Program-made: the position numbers and the translations under genes
From: Pohlia nutans
Lineage: Eukaryota > Streptophyta > Bryopsida > Bryales > Mniaceae
DNA length: 64,000 bases
Assembly (NCBI GenBank): GCA_022496805.1
Contig: CM040089.1
Location: 43,570,372-43,634,371 of the forward strand
Direction: 5' to 3'
Notes under the pieces: generated by a model
Told to the model about the DNA's origin: nothing
What the model saw: only the letters and a program-made list of their open reading frames with translations
Database searches by the model: none
Shown: positions 23,952 through 36,145 of the stretch, piece after piece
How positions within the stretch are numbered: the stretch's first letter is position 1
Layout of the letters: each line of letters opens with the position of its first letter

Positions 23952-24749
23952 GAGCATACCCAACAACTTGAGAGGCCAACGCCAAGATTTGGTGTAGCTA
24001 GCTACAGTTGCTCTAAAGTTTAGTCCAACAACTACCCACTAATGCCAAAAATTAGTATTAGGGGCCAAAGTTTGAGTTTTCCTTGCCATCTACAAAAGCT
24101 TTGATGCAAGCAAATTACTCACACCAAACAAGCATCTTTGTTCAATCAATAATTAGATAAGGAGCTTGAAGACTATTCACCAGCCCATGCTTCAAGGCCA
24201 TCAAGTTCTTTTCATAAAATCTTCTTTTAATAAGTTGCCTTGGTGTTCGCACAAGTTGAGTCTAAGAGCAAGCTCATCAGAGCCAAGTCAAATATTCACC
24301 CAACGTCAAGTTGATTTTGGATTCAAATGAGATTTGGGGGGCGGCCGGCAAGCCACCCCAGCAGCACCTTGTTTCATCAAACCAAAAGTATTGATAAATA
24401 CTGGAAGAACCAATAAAAACAACGCACGTGTAAAAGCCACTGCATGTGGGTGTGCAGAGAGAATGATAACTAGTTGACTCCTTGTTTAGCATGAGAATAT
24501 CAAAGGCGCCAAGAGAGTAGCATATGGCGTCTCCAACTCAAATAAATGCCACCACTAAGGTATCTTGATGCTTGACTGGTGCTTTCTTTCTGTTGTTGGG
24601 GCCATGTTTATCCCAAACCTCCACTATATTGGTGTTTGATTGCTACATTTGATTGTTGCTGGGCATTCTCTAACATACCTTTAAGTTAAAAATGGCCCTC
24701 AAATTAATGCTTGGTGGGCATATTTGGTCTGAAAGTGCTGGGCTTGCTC
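23952..24749. mobile_element. Tourist-type MITE, family M copy 2, with nested element
   Basis: The ends GAGCATACCCAACAAC and GTGCTGGGCTTGCTC match M1 and M3. The flanks here are decayed (TGA on the left, CGA on the right). Its body is interrupted at 24266-24670 by another TAA-flanked element. At 24237-24240 it keeps a single TTAA that serves as the empty-site reference for C copy 1. Confidence 0.75.
24266..24670. mobile_element. Tourist-like element nested in M2
   Basis: The M sequence stops after CGCACAAGTTGAG and resumes with TAACATACCTTTAAGTT. The inserted block begins GAGCAAGCTCATCAG, ends GCTGGGCATTCTC, and is flanked by TAA at 24263-24265 and 24671-24673. The ends resemble those of M, so it is a relative of that family. 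Confidence 0.65.
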
Positions 24750-25025
24750 CGACGTTCAAAGGAATGGTGCAAACGCCAGCCAAAGTATTGGACTGTTGCT
24801 CTCTTGCTTTCTTGGGCTGGGAGCTCTACGTCTATGTGGCCCTGGCATGACCTTGACATGGGACATGACACTGGGACCGTGCCCTGTCTTTTCACTTGAG
24901 CTTGTTCATACTGGCAACTAAATGCCAAGCTATTTCATTTTGTACCTGGCCTCTGGAGTCTGCAACCCGCCCAATCCCCCCTAAAAAAAAGAAATAGAAA
25001 AGGAAAAAAGAAATTAAAAAAAGAG

Positions 25026-25116
25026 GTGGTTCTCAATCATCTAAATGTACAGTTAGATGATTGAGAACCACTTTTTCTCTCGCATCCGTTCATTTTGGGG
25101 ATGCGAGAGAAAAAGC
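25026..25116. repeat. Two abutting perfect hairpins
   Basis: The first hairpin has an 18-bp arm (GGTTCTCAATCATCTAA) pairing with TTAGATGATTGAGAACC across an 8-nt loop. Immediately after, CTTTTTCTCTCGCATCC pairs with GGATGCGAGAGAAAAAG across about 9 nt. The two stems are separated by two bases. The word GTGGTTCTAAATCATCTAAA at 26490-26510 is a diverged relative of the first arm. Confidence 0.8.
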
Positions 25117-25263
25117 GGTGACTTCAATGGAAGCTTGCATGCACATGAGAACAGCAATCGACGTGAAATGTCGTGTCACTAATATTAGATCAAGTGTTGG
25201 CACCATAGAAACATCGAAACTTGTACCAATCCTTTTTGTTCTCAAGATAATTTCCGCATTGTA

Positions 25264-25846
25264 CCAACCCCAAGATGCCTACATTCCTCTCCAGATTTGG
25301 AGAATTGCAAAAATGCATTATAAAATGCAACTAAGAGGGATATTTTGAGTTTGATGTACGAATAAAAGTTGTACATTATGAATTTTTGATTCTATCCGTA
25401 TGGTTAGATCTATGATTGCAATCACCAATATTTTTTATTAAAAAAATTTAAACGAAAAATTTAAAATTCTTTTGTAATTCTATTACAAATAAGATATCGA
25501 CAATTTGTGAATGAGATTTGTTGTGATGGGTTGAAATGTAATACTCTAAGTGTAGTGATTTTTGAAGATTTTTTGGTTGCTTAATTTTATGAGTTGATTT
25601 TTCCAAGAGCACTTAGATGAGTTTGAACTAAGATCTTAGAAATTTTGGGTAGGAATCAATGGCATGAAATGAAGCATAATTTTTTCACAAATCATCCCCT
25701 TTCTAATCGGATCACACGTGCATAAAGCTATCTTGCCATAGAATTTTGTAGTATTTTTTTTTTAATTGCAAAAAGTGCGTGACAAATGAGAAAACGAAAT
25801 TCAATTGTGTGCATCAGTCAAAAAACAATTGGTTAGGCAATTAGGG
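25264..25846. mobile_element. TTAA-type MITE, family C copy 6 (decayed)
   Basis: The interior is collinear with family C copy 1, in the same orientation. The left end has decayed (AACCCCAAGATGCC, no TTAA). The right end reads GGCAATTAGGGG then TTAG. The subterminal palindrome is largely lost. This looks like an old insertion. Confidence 0.75.
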
Positions 25847-26276
25847 GTTAGTAACACCCATAGAGAACCTTTGGAAGATGTTAAAAGATGATGTTAAAAA
25901 GAATCCCTATCTAAAAATAAGAACAAACTGGTGGAAATGCTTCAACAGGTATGGAAAGAAGTGTTTATGGAGACTTTAGATGTGCTTATTGTTGGTATGT
26001 TTTTTTTGTATGGAGGTTGTAATCAATGCTCGTGGTGGTAGCACTAGGTGGAAGATATTGTACCCTAAAAAGCTCTATTCATGTGAAAATATATTCTTTC
26101 ATTTTGCAAACTCGTTATACCATGAAAATAGACTCTATTATTTGTCTAATACACTTTATGATTCCTGAATTCAGTGAATTGTGGGATTTTGGAGTAAACA
26201 ATGTCATTTTGAAATTCTCATTTCTGTCAAGTTTTTGCATCATTTTGGGAATGAACAGATACTTATTGGAGGGTAT

Positions 26277-26735
26277 TGTACATAATGTTTTTCATAGTAT
26301 CTATAGAAGATTACCCAATGTGGCATCATAACATTTTTGGACTCAACCAATTTCTTTGTAGAGTGACATACACCGTGGAATGTAGCTAGGTAGGAGAAAA
26401 ACAAGTAGAATCGTCTATATATTTATGTGTTCATCCAATAAATTGTCTATTATAAGGTACTTTCCTCCAAATACTAGCGGAAAAAGGTGGTTCTAAATCA
26501 TCTAAAGGTACATAACATTTTAGACCCTACTTCTAGAAAATTATCGTATGTGGCATCATAACATTCTTGGATCCAGCCAATTTTTTTTGGGTAGAGCGAT
26601 AGGCATCTAGGAATGTAGCCAGATACGGGAAAAATGGATAGAATTGTATATAGACACACACATTCTATCATATATATATATATATACCCATTCTATTGTA
26701 AATATTATATATAATTTTCTATTATTATGAAGTAC
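26277..26735. repeat. Imperfect tandem duplication, about 230 bp unit
   Basis: Unit 1 (26277-26480) and unit 2 (about 26506-26735) share AATGTGGCATCATAACAT, GGAATGTAGC and GTACTTTC blocks in the same order. Unit 2 has gained a short TA-rich expansion at 26671-26688. Confidence 0.6.
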
Positions 26736-26901
26736 TTTCATTCAAATATTGGTGATTTTGGGATTTATTTTCTAGAGGATTTTGGCAATTTCATCCACAT
26801 GTCGGCCAATTTTTTCTAGTGTAAATGTAGCCACTCCCAAAATCAAGAAAGATTCTGGCAAAAATGATGTCTTTTTTGCTTGAATTTTAGTGATTGGTTA
26901 A

Positions 26902-27239
26902 CCTTTAAACGTCAAGAGGGCCTGGGCGGGGCAGCCCGGAAGGCATCTAAATTTTCGGAGGATTTTTTTTTTTTTTTTTTTTTTTGCACTGTTGCATTGC
27001 GGCAATTTTTCAAAAACGACCTGTACTGCCCAACTTCAACTCCTGTTCACTCCGACTACATTGATTGCTTGTGGATGATTCCACAAGCTCCCAAATGAGG
27101 CGCAAATCAAGAATCTAAATCGCTTTTTCAGTAGCTTTCCAATGCACCAATTCTCTCTTGATTTGGTTGAAAAAAACTACTTTTTTTTCTCAATTATTCC
27201 TTTCTAAAAGGCCCGCGGGGCTTTTTTGATGTTTAAGGG
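26902..27239. mobile_element. TTAA-type MITE, family A copy 2
   Basis: TTAA at 26898-26901 and 27240-27243. The ends are CCTTTAAACGTCAAGAGG and TGATGTTTAAGGG. A subterminal palindrome GCCC-GCG-GGGC lies near the right end. A T-homopolymer of about 20 bases lies at 26965-26985. The interior matches 4246-4614. Confidence 0.85.
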
Positions 27240-27502
27240 TTAAAAGAAAAGATACTTAAGGTGATAAAAAAATTATGATGATATTTTACCTTATTAAGAA
27301 AATCATCATTAAGGTCTTATTTTTTGAACTTAGAGACCTTGTTGGCAAGTTGGCATTACCTTATTCTGTTCTTTAAAAAGAAAATGACATTAGTCTAATT
27401 TGAAGATCCAAACTCTACAAGCTGTAGACAACTAGCACAAGAATCAAGAGACATTTAAGTGGATGAAAAATGTAAGTGTATATGACCAATATAAGCGTTT
27501 AA

Positions 27503-28045
27503 CCCCTAAACGCCCAAACGACCATTTTCTGGTCACTACCCGAATCTAACGGGCTGCCCAGAATAGAAAAAAGTATTTTTTTGAAAAATAAAAAATATTT
27601 TAAAATACTAAATCAAGTCTACTTTCCAACCCAATTTGAACTATGTCAATCCGAGTTAAATTCCACCCAGGAGAATTTTTCAAAGTGAATCACTTCAACA
27701 TTGTATTAGTGTTACAAAATTTGCTATTTGGGAAAAGTAATGATGTTCCCTCCATCATTTCTTTTGCTTTTCTGAAGTTTACAATAGATAAACCAAATTT
27801 AACCAATCATGCTAAATTTTAAACACTAAAAGTGAAAATTATAATTTATACAAATTTTCAAAGGTTAATGCTTTTAAATTCATTAAAAGAAGATCTAAAG
27901 TTATTTTTGGAAGTTTGACCGTACGGATAATTTGTAGAGATGATGCCCTACTTTTTGTCTATTGAACCAAACTTCATCAAACATATGGAAGACACATATT
28001 ATAACACATCTATGTTTTGTCCAATACTCCTCGGGCTTTTAGGGG
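27503..28045. mobile_element. TTAA-type MITE, family D copy 2
   Basis: TTAA at 27499-27502 and 28046-28049. The ends are CCCCTAAACGCCC and GGGCTTTTAGGGG, with palindrome GACCA-TTTTC-TGGTC near the left end. It is about 90% similar by eye to family D copy 1. An orphan end (TTTTAAGGGTTAA) follows at about 28085-28096. Confidence 0.85.
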
Positions 28046-28099
28046 TTAAATCCGCTTGTCACTTAGATATTGGATGCTCTGAGTTTTAAGGGTTAAATA

Positions 28100-29631
28100 C
28101 AAGTGAGAGATACTATACTCGATAGTATATTTTCTCTACAGAGTATGTGTAGTCATTTTAGATTAAACACATGGTCATTTCAACTAAGATGTGTAACAAT
28201 TAAGGATGAGGAAAAGGAACATTATAGGTTGCCTTTTGGATTTGTTGAAAGCACCTTCATTAAATTATATAAATTGTAGATGATGTCAGAAAAATATGAT
28301 TCCACTTGCAATGAATTTGTGTTGTAATGTTCTACATTCAACATTTTTTTTAACCTTCATTACATTTCCAAGAGGTCGCAATTGAATCGTGGCACAATCT
28401 AGTGCACTACTTTAGAGATGTAGAGAATATCTTTGTGTAGGAAACAAAAGAGGAATTTTACATCACCTTTTTTGTCTCTGTTGTCTCAGCGAGTTTTTTG
28501 ATGTCTTCTTTATTGATTTTTTTTGTTGTTTGCTTCTTTGTTTTTAAAATTTCATATTTTTCTTTAATAAAACAAACCTATTAGATAAAATACTACTAAG
28601 TACTACATAGGTTGTAGAAAGATGGTCGTACAAGAATGTTATGTAGTTTCAAAGAGACGGTATTGATATTCCAAAGTGTCTAATGTGGTTGGCTCAACAA
28701 TTGACAACAAGTACCATCAATGCACATTTTCCATTTTCATTGATGAAATGTAGTCCCTTTACATGCCCCAAGTCCTACACTTGGAATACTTGGGTACTTC
28801 CATTTTATAATCAACAAAGAGTGAATAGACATATAAAATATCTTAGCCTAAATAATACACTCAATTTCCTTAGAATATATTTTAGTTTGATGTTAAGGAT
28901 TAGCAACTTGTCCATGTAGAAGACTTATCTACACGCATACTAAAAAAAATTCAAATCATTTGGGTGATTACTTCACAAGCAATGATTTAAAAAAATCTCT
29001 ATGAACATGTATCCACCTTTTGCATTGTTGGCCCAATCACATGTATAGCTAATTTTAAGACACATATAACAATGCCCAAAAAATACGCAAATTTTCACTA
29101 TAGGGTTACCCCATCTTTCTATAGTAAAACTACTAATTAAAAGTAATTTGATCATTCTAATGAAAATTCGTTTTTATATCATGTAATGGAACATTTTGGG
29201 ATGTCAGAACATCACATAACATTTTATAACAATAGGATTCCAAACCCCCTGCTGCTTGGATCGAATTTATAAATATAGTAACTTTCCTTGGAACTATAGT
29301 GAGAGAGGATATTTGACATTATATGAGGGAATTTAGTAAGAATCAAACCAGGAAAACTTAATATGTGAAGAGAAGAGCATCCAAGAGTATTCCAAAGCAT
29401 TGGAGAGAATCTTGAAATGTAATGATAGATGCCTTCCAAAAGAAGTCAATTTTATAATAGCGTTTCAAATCTATACAAGAGGACTAATGGTTTGGAGAAA
29501 CAAAAGTCATGCTAGTGGTTTACACCAAAACCAGAAGGAAGGGATCATTTTAATTTTTATAACTGTTAATTTTCAGTTAATTTTCATTTGATTGATACAT
29601 GAATAGATAGCGGTTTAAGTCTGATTTATAC
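28100..29631. other. Gene-free stretch with a dispersed repeat
   Basis: Sequence at about 28150-28330 resembles 57690-57890 (GATTAAACACATGG; ATATGATTCCACTTGC), marking a dispersed repeat of unknown class. ORFs at 28683-28919 (+), 28973-29155 (-), 29224-29439 (-) and 29400-29591 (+) have no recognisable motif. Confidence 0.35.
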
Positions 29632-29634
29632 TAA

Positions 29635-30265
29635 GGGCCACTTCACACTACGGACCATGAAGATTGGCCAAGAGAAATCATCTATTTCCATGGTCATGGC
29701 TCTTGGTCTAAAGCCGTGACCATGAAAAATCAATGGTGGGGGTGGTATATACATGTTCTTGTAACTAGTTAGGCACTCATTTGCAAGCAATATGGATTTA
29801 GAGGAACCGGTTTAGGGATAAATGCACTAGAATGTTAAGCAAACAAAATTAAAGCCATGCTGCAACATAATTTGAGGAATTTTAGAAGGTGCAACATCAT
29901 GAGAAAAAAATGCAAACAAAGCACACAAAATTTATTGACATCCTCTACAGTTCAATGGCTTCAAAAAATCAAAGTAAAGTAAGTACAAGTTCGGTAACAT
30001 AGAGGGAAAATAGGAAAAAAATATTAAAAAAAACTATTGTTTGAGCGTTTGCGTCCAGTCAACCTCTTTGACGAAAAATCCGTCGGACTAAGGAACATTA
30101 TCAATTAGGTAGAAAATAGCATATTTAGGTAACCTCAAATTTTGTGATAAATTTCCTTTTTTCTAGGTAGTGTGAAGCGAATTCGGACCGGGACAATTAT
30201 TTAAGCCAATCACAGATTTTAGAGCATCGTGGTCAATCTTCATGGTCCATAGTGTGAAGTAGCCT
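29635..30265. mobile_element. PIF/Harbinger-type MITE, family P copy 1
   Basis: The left end GGGCCACTTCACACTACGG and the right end (inverse, AGGCTACTTCACACTATGG) form a terminal repeat of about 30 bp continuing into ACCATGAAGATTG. TAA is duplicated at 29632-29634 and 30266-30268. The 3-bp duplication and GGGCC end fit PIF/Harbinger. A related element with the same end motif is at 61544-61906. Confidence 0.8.
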
Positions 30266-30269
30266 TAAT

Positions 30270-31443
30270 ACCACAATTCATGCTTTTTCCATGAATAAGA
30301 AGCCCACTTTAAATCCTATATGGTCAAAGTAAAAAAAAGTGGTCTCTTGGTTTCTACCGAAGTATTTTTCTTCACTACTTCTTTTATTTATGTCATATGG
30401 AATTTTAAAGAGACTATGCATCAAAATTCATTTTTATGGTGTCTATGCAAAATTCTCAAAAATGCTTAACTTCTCGTAGTCATAATTTTATTTATTTTAA
30501 TTGATTGTGTGATTCACATTATCATATTTAAAAATAAACAAATTTAGACTCTTGCTATAAAATGTTCTACCCTATATCCACCACAATAAGTGTTTTGTAT
30601 ATTTAGAAGCAACTCATATTAATAAAATTAATTTTCAATGATAGTCAATAGCACTAAAATTCTAATCCAAGTGTTTTTACATTTTTTTCAATAATGTATG
30701 AATTAGTTATGAATTTTCAAAGTGATCTGCCATGTTTAGCCCATTTGTGCCACTAGGTACCTCCTATAAGCGCTCAAGAAAAGTAAGGGGTCTTAACCAG
30801 TAAAAACCTTCAAATAGAAAGTAAGATTGTTGGTGATGGAACAAATAGGGGCGAAATAGAGAGTTGGAGTAGATGGCAGGAATAGGAAAGTGATAGGTAC
30901 AGAGTGGGTTACTTCAGTGACTCTTAGGTTTACATCAAGATGATGCAAAATACCATGCATATTTTTATTTTTATTTTTATTTTTAATTCTTTTGCCTTCA
31001 ATCCCAAATTTTCATGGTCACATTCAACAAATCGGAGTACCACCAAGTGGTCCGTTCATTTGGTCTTGGTATAAACCACACATTAGGGCTGGTTTAAACT
31101 TGGAATTAAGGCCATTCAAAGGCAATTTGTTGTAGCATCTTGTACTTGATATTGGGTTGCCTTCATTTTTAAATTATTATTAATAGAATGATAAGGTTCT
31201 AAAGAAATGAAAATGGTGCTTTATTTTTGAGCACAATTTTGATAGGCTTTGGACTATCTTATACACCAGAATTTTGAATTAGCATATTTACATTTGATAA
31301 ATAGAAAACAATAATCTTGATACATCATTGAGTTTTAATCTAAATTTGTTAAGGCCAATTTTAACCCCTCTACCAATGAGAGCTAGATTACAGGGTCTTA
31401 AAGAGACAAATGATTTTGACTTCAAATCAAAATTGGTTGTCAT
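30270..31443. other. Gene-free AT-rich stretch
   Basis: I see no gene. A TATTTTTA low-complexity run lies at 30958-30986. Confidence 0.3.
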
Positions 31444-32276
31444 CCCCTAAAGGACCAAGTGTCCTAACTAGGACATTTACAAAACCGGTAGGTTCCCATG
31501 ATGTCAATTTTGAGTTTACTATTCTAAGATTTTTAATGAACGTGAGGAATTTCAAGAGCTTCGTAGGAATATTATTCTTTTTCCCACCGGACATTGGTAG
31601 AAAAGTTATGTTGGTTGAAGCCTTTTTTTTTTGTGAGGCCGGATAGCTCAGGCAAAAGCTCTAAAATTTGATATAGAAGCAAGTGGCATGATATTATTTG
31701 GGATGGTTAAAAGTAAAATTAAAAAAACTCTCTGTGGTTCAAAAATTTCTTTCCAAGAGGAGTAAAACATTTCTAATGTGGTCGGACAGGGTGGGAAAAA
31801 ATTAACTTCTTTTAGAGATAAAAATTAGAGATTTTGTAATTTTTCTACTTAAAAATAAGACAAGCAATGGTTTGGACCTCCCCCACTTGCAATATTGTTT
31901 TCAATATGTTAAATCATTTTGACTCCTACTTCTCAAATTTGGTATACAAGTAACTAACATTGTGTAGATTGTGAAAGTGAAGAGTGTCAAGTTTTCGTGG
32001 TGGAACATTTTTAAAATAGGAAGAAAAAATAGGTAGTTGAAAAATTTGGACGGGTTTTATTTTTCTTACACATTCTCATTTCAAATGTATATATCTTCTA
32101 ATTTATATGACCAAAGATTGTGAAATTTTTTGTGCACATTCCTTTGGTTTTAAAGGACAAGTTTCTACAATTGGACTATGAATTTATTTTATTTTATTTT
32201 TGAAATTATGCCCTAAAGATTAGAATTGTTAGTATTGTAGTGTTTTTTGAGCAAAATAGTTGTGGTCCTTTAGGGG
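31444..32276. mobile_element. TTAA-type element, family H
   Basis: The ends are CCCCTAAAGGACCA and TGGTCCTTTAGGGG, a perfect 14-bp inverted repeat shared with family G. The flanks have decayed (TCAT on the left, TTAT on the right). Just inside the left end is a perfect palindrome GTCCTA-AC-TAGGAC. At 833 bp it is the longest member of the TTAA group here. No transposase is visible. Confidence 0.75.
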
Positions 32277-32382
32277 TTATTATGCCCAGTTGATAACAAC
32301 CATTGATGAGTAGATATTGAACATAAATTTCAAGAAATTAGATTGTTGTGGATACATGAGGTTACATTCAAGAATCCTTTAA

Positions 32383-32608
32383 CCCTTAAAGGGCTGATGG
32401 AGATAGTAGATACGTTGGCATATATTTGACATTTGTTGTAAATAAAAAGTTCCAAATTGAGACCCCAGTAGCTCATTAAAATCATGTCGACGTGAATTTT
32501 AATTTCACTTTTGATCTCAAAACCCATAGGAGGTGTGGAACCATGCCAAATACAATGGAATATTGTTGTATAATACTAGTCAAAAAGGGCTCTCTAGACC
32601 TTTAAGGG
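32383..32608. mobile_element. TTAA-type MITE, family J
   Basis: The ends are CCCTTAAAGGGCTG and AGACCTTTAAGGG. TTAA precedes it (32379-32382); the right flank is TTAT. At 226 bp it is seen once in the window. Confidence 0.7.
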
Positions 32609-32755
32609 TTATTCAATACCTGCCCATCAAACCGAGAAGCAGGGATCATAAGGTTTCAAACCTTGATCAATATTGTCCCAATTCCTGCAGCTTCTATATG
32701 TCAAATAAAGAGTAGACATCCTCTGTTTGGGCCACAATGCTGATTGAATTGTTAA

Positions 32756-32973
32756 CCCCTAAAGACCAAGGATTCATGGTTTTAAAATGACAAATTCAAA
32801 CGATCATATTGTGAAAAACATAATTTAAATGGGACCAAATTTCATATCATTGGAATTAGTGAAGGATATTACATATGTTGAATAAAATATAAATAAATTT
32901 GAACAAAAGAAATGTACATAAAACCTATTCAAAACAACTGAAAAAAAATGAGGCCCCATCAGGACTTTAAAGG
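32756..32973. mobile_element. TTAA-type MITE, family E copy 3
   Basis: TTAA at 32752-32755 and 32974-32977. It starts CCCCTAAAGACCAAGGATTC and ends GGACTTTAAAGG. It is the best-preserved family E copy, used as reference for the split copy at 7422-8590 and the intronic copies at 36605 and 37175. Confidence 0.85.
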
Positions 32974-32979
32974 TTAACC

Positions 32980-33956
32980 ACTGAACCCTTTAGCCCCTAG
33001 CAAACCAAAAAATGGTCACTGTCAGAATGTTTTGTTGAAGAACTTGAAATCCGTACAGAGTTGGGCTTTGGTGTAAAGAAACAAATTTTTGTACTTTTGA
33101 AATGCATCCGTTGCAAAAGAAAAATCAAAGCATTTGAAAATTGAGAGGTGCATTGACTACAGTGAAATACAGTTGAGTATACTAAAGAAATGTATAATAC
33201 AATGCAAAAGAACAAAGAAAATTCGCTTCTTGTGGTTGTTCCAACAAGGCTAATTTTCAAATATCGCCTTGGTGCTAGAAAGATGGACTTGCTAATCTCT
33301 CATTAGCAAAATTTGGCTTCAGAAAGAAATACATACTTTAACATAGAGCATTGTAGAAAATAATGTACTTTACAAATTTGCTTGTTTATAGTAAAGGCGG
33401 ATATTGTCATTTTTTAATGTGGAGGAATGCATGGTAGTATTCTTTCATATACTATGTCCCGATTTGTGATAATCTATTACAAACATACTTTCCATGTCGT
33501 ACAAAAGTCTTGGTGATGTGTGTAAGAATTGCCTTATTTGGCGTTGAAATTCCATATTAAACCCAAAACAAGTCGAAAAAAAGAATGATAAATTGTATGT
33601 GCAAGGACCCTCAGTTCAAGATGTGGTCCTACAATCTTTTGACAAAGATTATCTTTAAAACTCCACCTATGAAAGTCAAAGCAAGGGGAGGTTAAAAGTG
33701 TTGCAGTAAAGTTTGCACTGTATAATGGCGAATACACATTCTGATCACATTAGATAACTGTTAGATGCTTTCTAAAATTAGGCAATATGTGGATATACAA
33801 GTCTACTTTTTATTTTGTACAATTAAGATCTAAAATAACCAACGACGAATAAAACAAATGGCCAGAAACTCAACAAGGTTGAAAAACAAACATGTTTAGC
33901 AAGTACCGGTAATCACATGGGCCCTAAAGACAAGTGACTGCTTTTACTTGGTTTGT
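32980..33956. other. Gene-free stretch
   Basis: Minus ORFs at 32997-33260 and 33534-33737 have no recognisable motif. A possible orphan element end (CTTTAGCCCCTAG) lies at about 32988-33000. Confidence 0.3.
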
Positions 33957-33960
33957 TTAA

Positions 33961-34330
33961 CCCTTAAACGTCAAAAAAGCCCCACTGGCTTTTTAGAAAG
34001 GAATAATTGAGAAAAAAGTAGTTTTTTCTCAACCAAATCAAGTGAGAATCGATGCGTTGGAAAGCTACTGAAAAAGCGATCTAGATTCCAAATTTGCACC
34101 TCATTTGGGAGATTTGTGGAATCATTGGCAAGCAATCAAAGTTATCAAAATGTACAGGAATTGAGGTTGGGGCAACAGAGGTCGTTTCTTGAAAAGTGCC
34201 GCAGTGCTACAGTGCCGCAACAATGCTGGCCAATAGAGCCGTTTTTTCATTTTTTTTCATTTTTTTTTTTCCTCCGAAAATTTAGATGCCTTCCGGGCTG
34301 CCCCACCCAGGCCCTCTTGACGCTTAAGGG
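33961..34330. mobile_element. TTAA-type MITE, family A copy 3 (inverse)
   Basis: TTAA at 33957-33960 and 34331-34334. The ends are CCCTTAAACGTCAA and TTGACGCTTAAGGG. A palindrome AAAAAGCC-CCACT-GGCTTTTT lies just inside the left end. The interior is the inverse of 4246-4614. Confidence 0.85.
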
Positions 34331-34337
34331 TTAAGAA

Positions 34338-34551
34338 TACCGTACCCAACCGTTAGGGTCGACATCTCATGCGGAATAGTTAATTCTTTTGGAAAATTCC
34401 TTGTCAAAAAATGCCAAATTCTGTGAATATCCTTCAAAATTCTCTTTTTCACCATACAAAATAGAATAGTTTGAAAACATAATTTCCTAAAGATTTTGGA
34501 CTTGTATTCTTATAATTATTTTTTGCTGATCCTGACGACCGACTACGGTAG
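34338..34551. mobile_element. MITE family L copy 1 (TACCGTACC ends)
   Basis: The left end TACCGTACCCAACCGTTAGG pairs with the right end (inverse, CTACCGTAGTCGGTCGTCAGG). The body (TTTTTCACCATACAAAATAG) recurs at 45423-46170 and 55369-55590. It starts three bases after family A copy 3. The target duplication is not clear. Confidence 0.65.
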
Positions 34552-34559
34552 TGATGTTG

Positions 34560-35728
34560 GATTTTAACAATTAAATTTCTGTTTTATTTCAAACTGACCT
34601 GTGTGAAAGCATGAGTGCTGCTGTGCCAAGCTTCGATTCACTGCAAAAACTCGTCCTCTACCCGAGTACCCGCCCGTGCAGGGCGAAGTCGCCCTCAGTT
34701 CATTCCCAGGCATTTCTTCAGGTAGCTTGGGATGATCAGATGCATACCAATGCAGGCTATGACTCCAAGTGTCTCACAAAGGTGCAGAAAACCAACATTT
34801 GGATTCCCAAGCCAAAAATTCAAATCTACTTGGGCCTTGGGAAGTTGGGATGACAGGTTCTTAATGACACAGTACCTCACAACGGTGTTGGACCTGATCT
34901 CGTTCTGATGTCACAACCAATTTCTGTGGCTCTGTTTGCAAATCTCATGTCACATTCTAGAATCTGCATGGCATGGAATATTAGATATTGTGTCACCGTG
35001 TGATTGGAGAATCTCCACCTGTCATGTTAAGAACTGCTGTGCCTAAGGTGGCATAAAAAAGAGGTCTGAGTGTACTAGCCCCCCAAGGTGATTCTAAAAT
35101 TGGCCAGCGCTGACACCCCGTATTCTAGCAATCTGATCAGAAATGGAAGGACAAAACTGATTCATCGTATTAATTCAAAGCTGTACACAAAGCAGCAGGC
35201 TTCAATAAAATTGCAACAACTCTACGTGAAGCTCCCTGCTCGAAGTGGACTACTACCTGGTGAGAAGAAAAACAACCTTCCGTGACCTACAATGTTGAGA
35301 TCCAAAAAGTTATCTAATGATGGGACATCATAGCAGTAGGGTATAAACCACTCTGTTATTGTGTCATGAACTCCCATAATCACTTGCTTTACCTAACTTA
35401 AGAACTTAATGATATGATATACACTTCAGTTGGGAATGAGCAAACTCAGCGGTGTTGAAATTATGGAGTATTTGGAATTGAGTCATGTACCGAAAGGTCT
35501 AACTGAGAAAACCTTCAAGATTTGCTCAACCACTAGAGCAGTCTCCAACAATTGCTTCAGATGGACAGACATGATGAAGCCCTCTAAATTCTGGACAACA
35601 ACACCAGGACAAATCCATAAGCAGTGGTTCAGAGATTCAAGAACATTGAACATCAATTAGCCTTACAAAACGTAGCAGATTCTAACAAGGTTTACATCTC
35701 TTCAGCCATTTCAAACGACTAAACAGAG
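34560..35728. other. Gene-free stretch downstream of the U11/U12-20K gene
   Basis: ORFs at 34611-34853, 35088-35285 and 35430-35660 (+) have no family signature. Composition is less AT-rich than the surrounding transposon DNA. It may include distal 3' untranslated sequence of the minus-strand gene, but no poly(A) site can be placed. Confidence 0.3.
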
Positions 35729-35930
35729 TTTTCAATAAAATTAGATTGTTTCAGAAACTTTAGACAACATCATATAGAAAATCTTTCGCATATGGAGAAG
35801 TCACCCTATGGTCGCAGTGAATATACGAAAGCCTCTCTATGTATATTCACTGGGATCATAGGGAAACCTCCCCATGAATCTTGATATGATGTTGTCAAAT
35901 GTTCTTGAAAGAGTCTAATTTTACTGAAAA
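35729..35930. repeat. Long foldback (about 90-bp arms)
   Basis: The arm beginning TTTTCAATAAAATTAGA pairs with the inverse of TCTAATTTTACTGAAAA, continuing through GACAACATCATAT and CCCTATG to an inner stem CAGTGAATATAC/GTATATTCACTG with a loop of about 14 nt. Arms are roughly 75-80% complementary by eye with several small gaps. It lies 216-417 bp beyond the stop codon of the minus-strand gene. Confidence 0.75.
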
Positions 35931-35990
35931 CCTCATCGTTAATCAAATCAACTGCTAGTAGTCCACGTGGGTCGCACAAAAACAATACTA

Positions 35991-36106
35991 AAGGTATGTT
36001 CTCACTTGGTGTTAAGAGTGGTGTTAGCGAGGGTTTTAGAAATGAATTCAGATACACTTATGCGCTTTGCTGAGACCACTCCTAACACCAAGTGTGAAAA
36101 TACCTT
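35991..36106. repeat. Short foldback (about 40-bp arms)
   Basis: The left arm AAGGTATGTTCTCACTTGG pairs with CCAAGTGTGAAAATACCTT, and the arms continue through GTGTTAAGAGTGGT. It ends 40 bp beyond the stop codon of the minus-strand U11/U12-20K gene, so it probably lies in that gene's 3' untranslated region. It could be a MITE; no target duplication was found. Confidence 0.75.
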
Positions 36107-36145
36107 CAGAACACACAGAAAGTGCAGAATGTGCTCACCCGAAGC

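Noticed and set aside
26880..27098. 72-codon ORF with a phenylalanine run
   Set aside because: Lies in family A MITE and reads through its poly-T tract; the same applies to 34116-34334 and 4242-4472.
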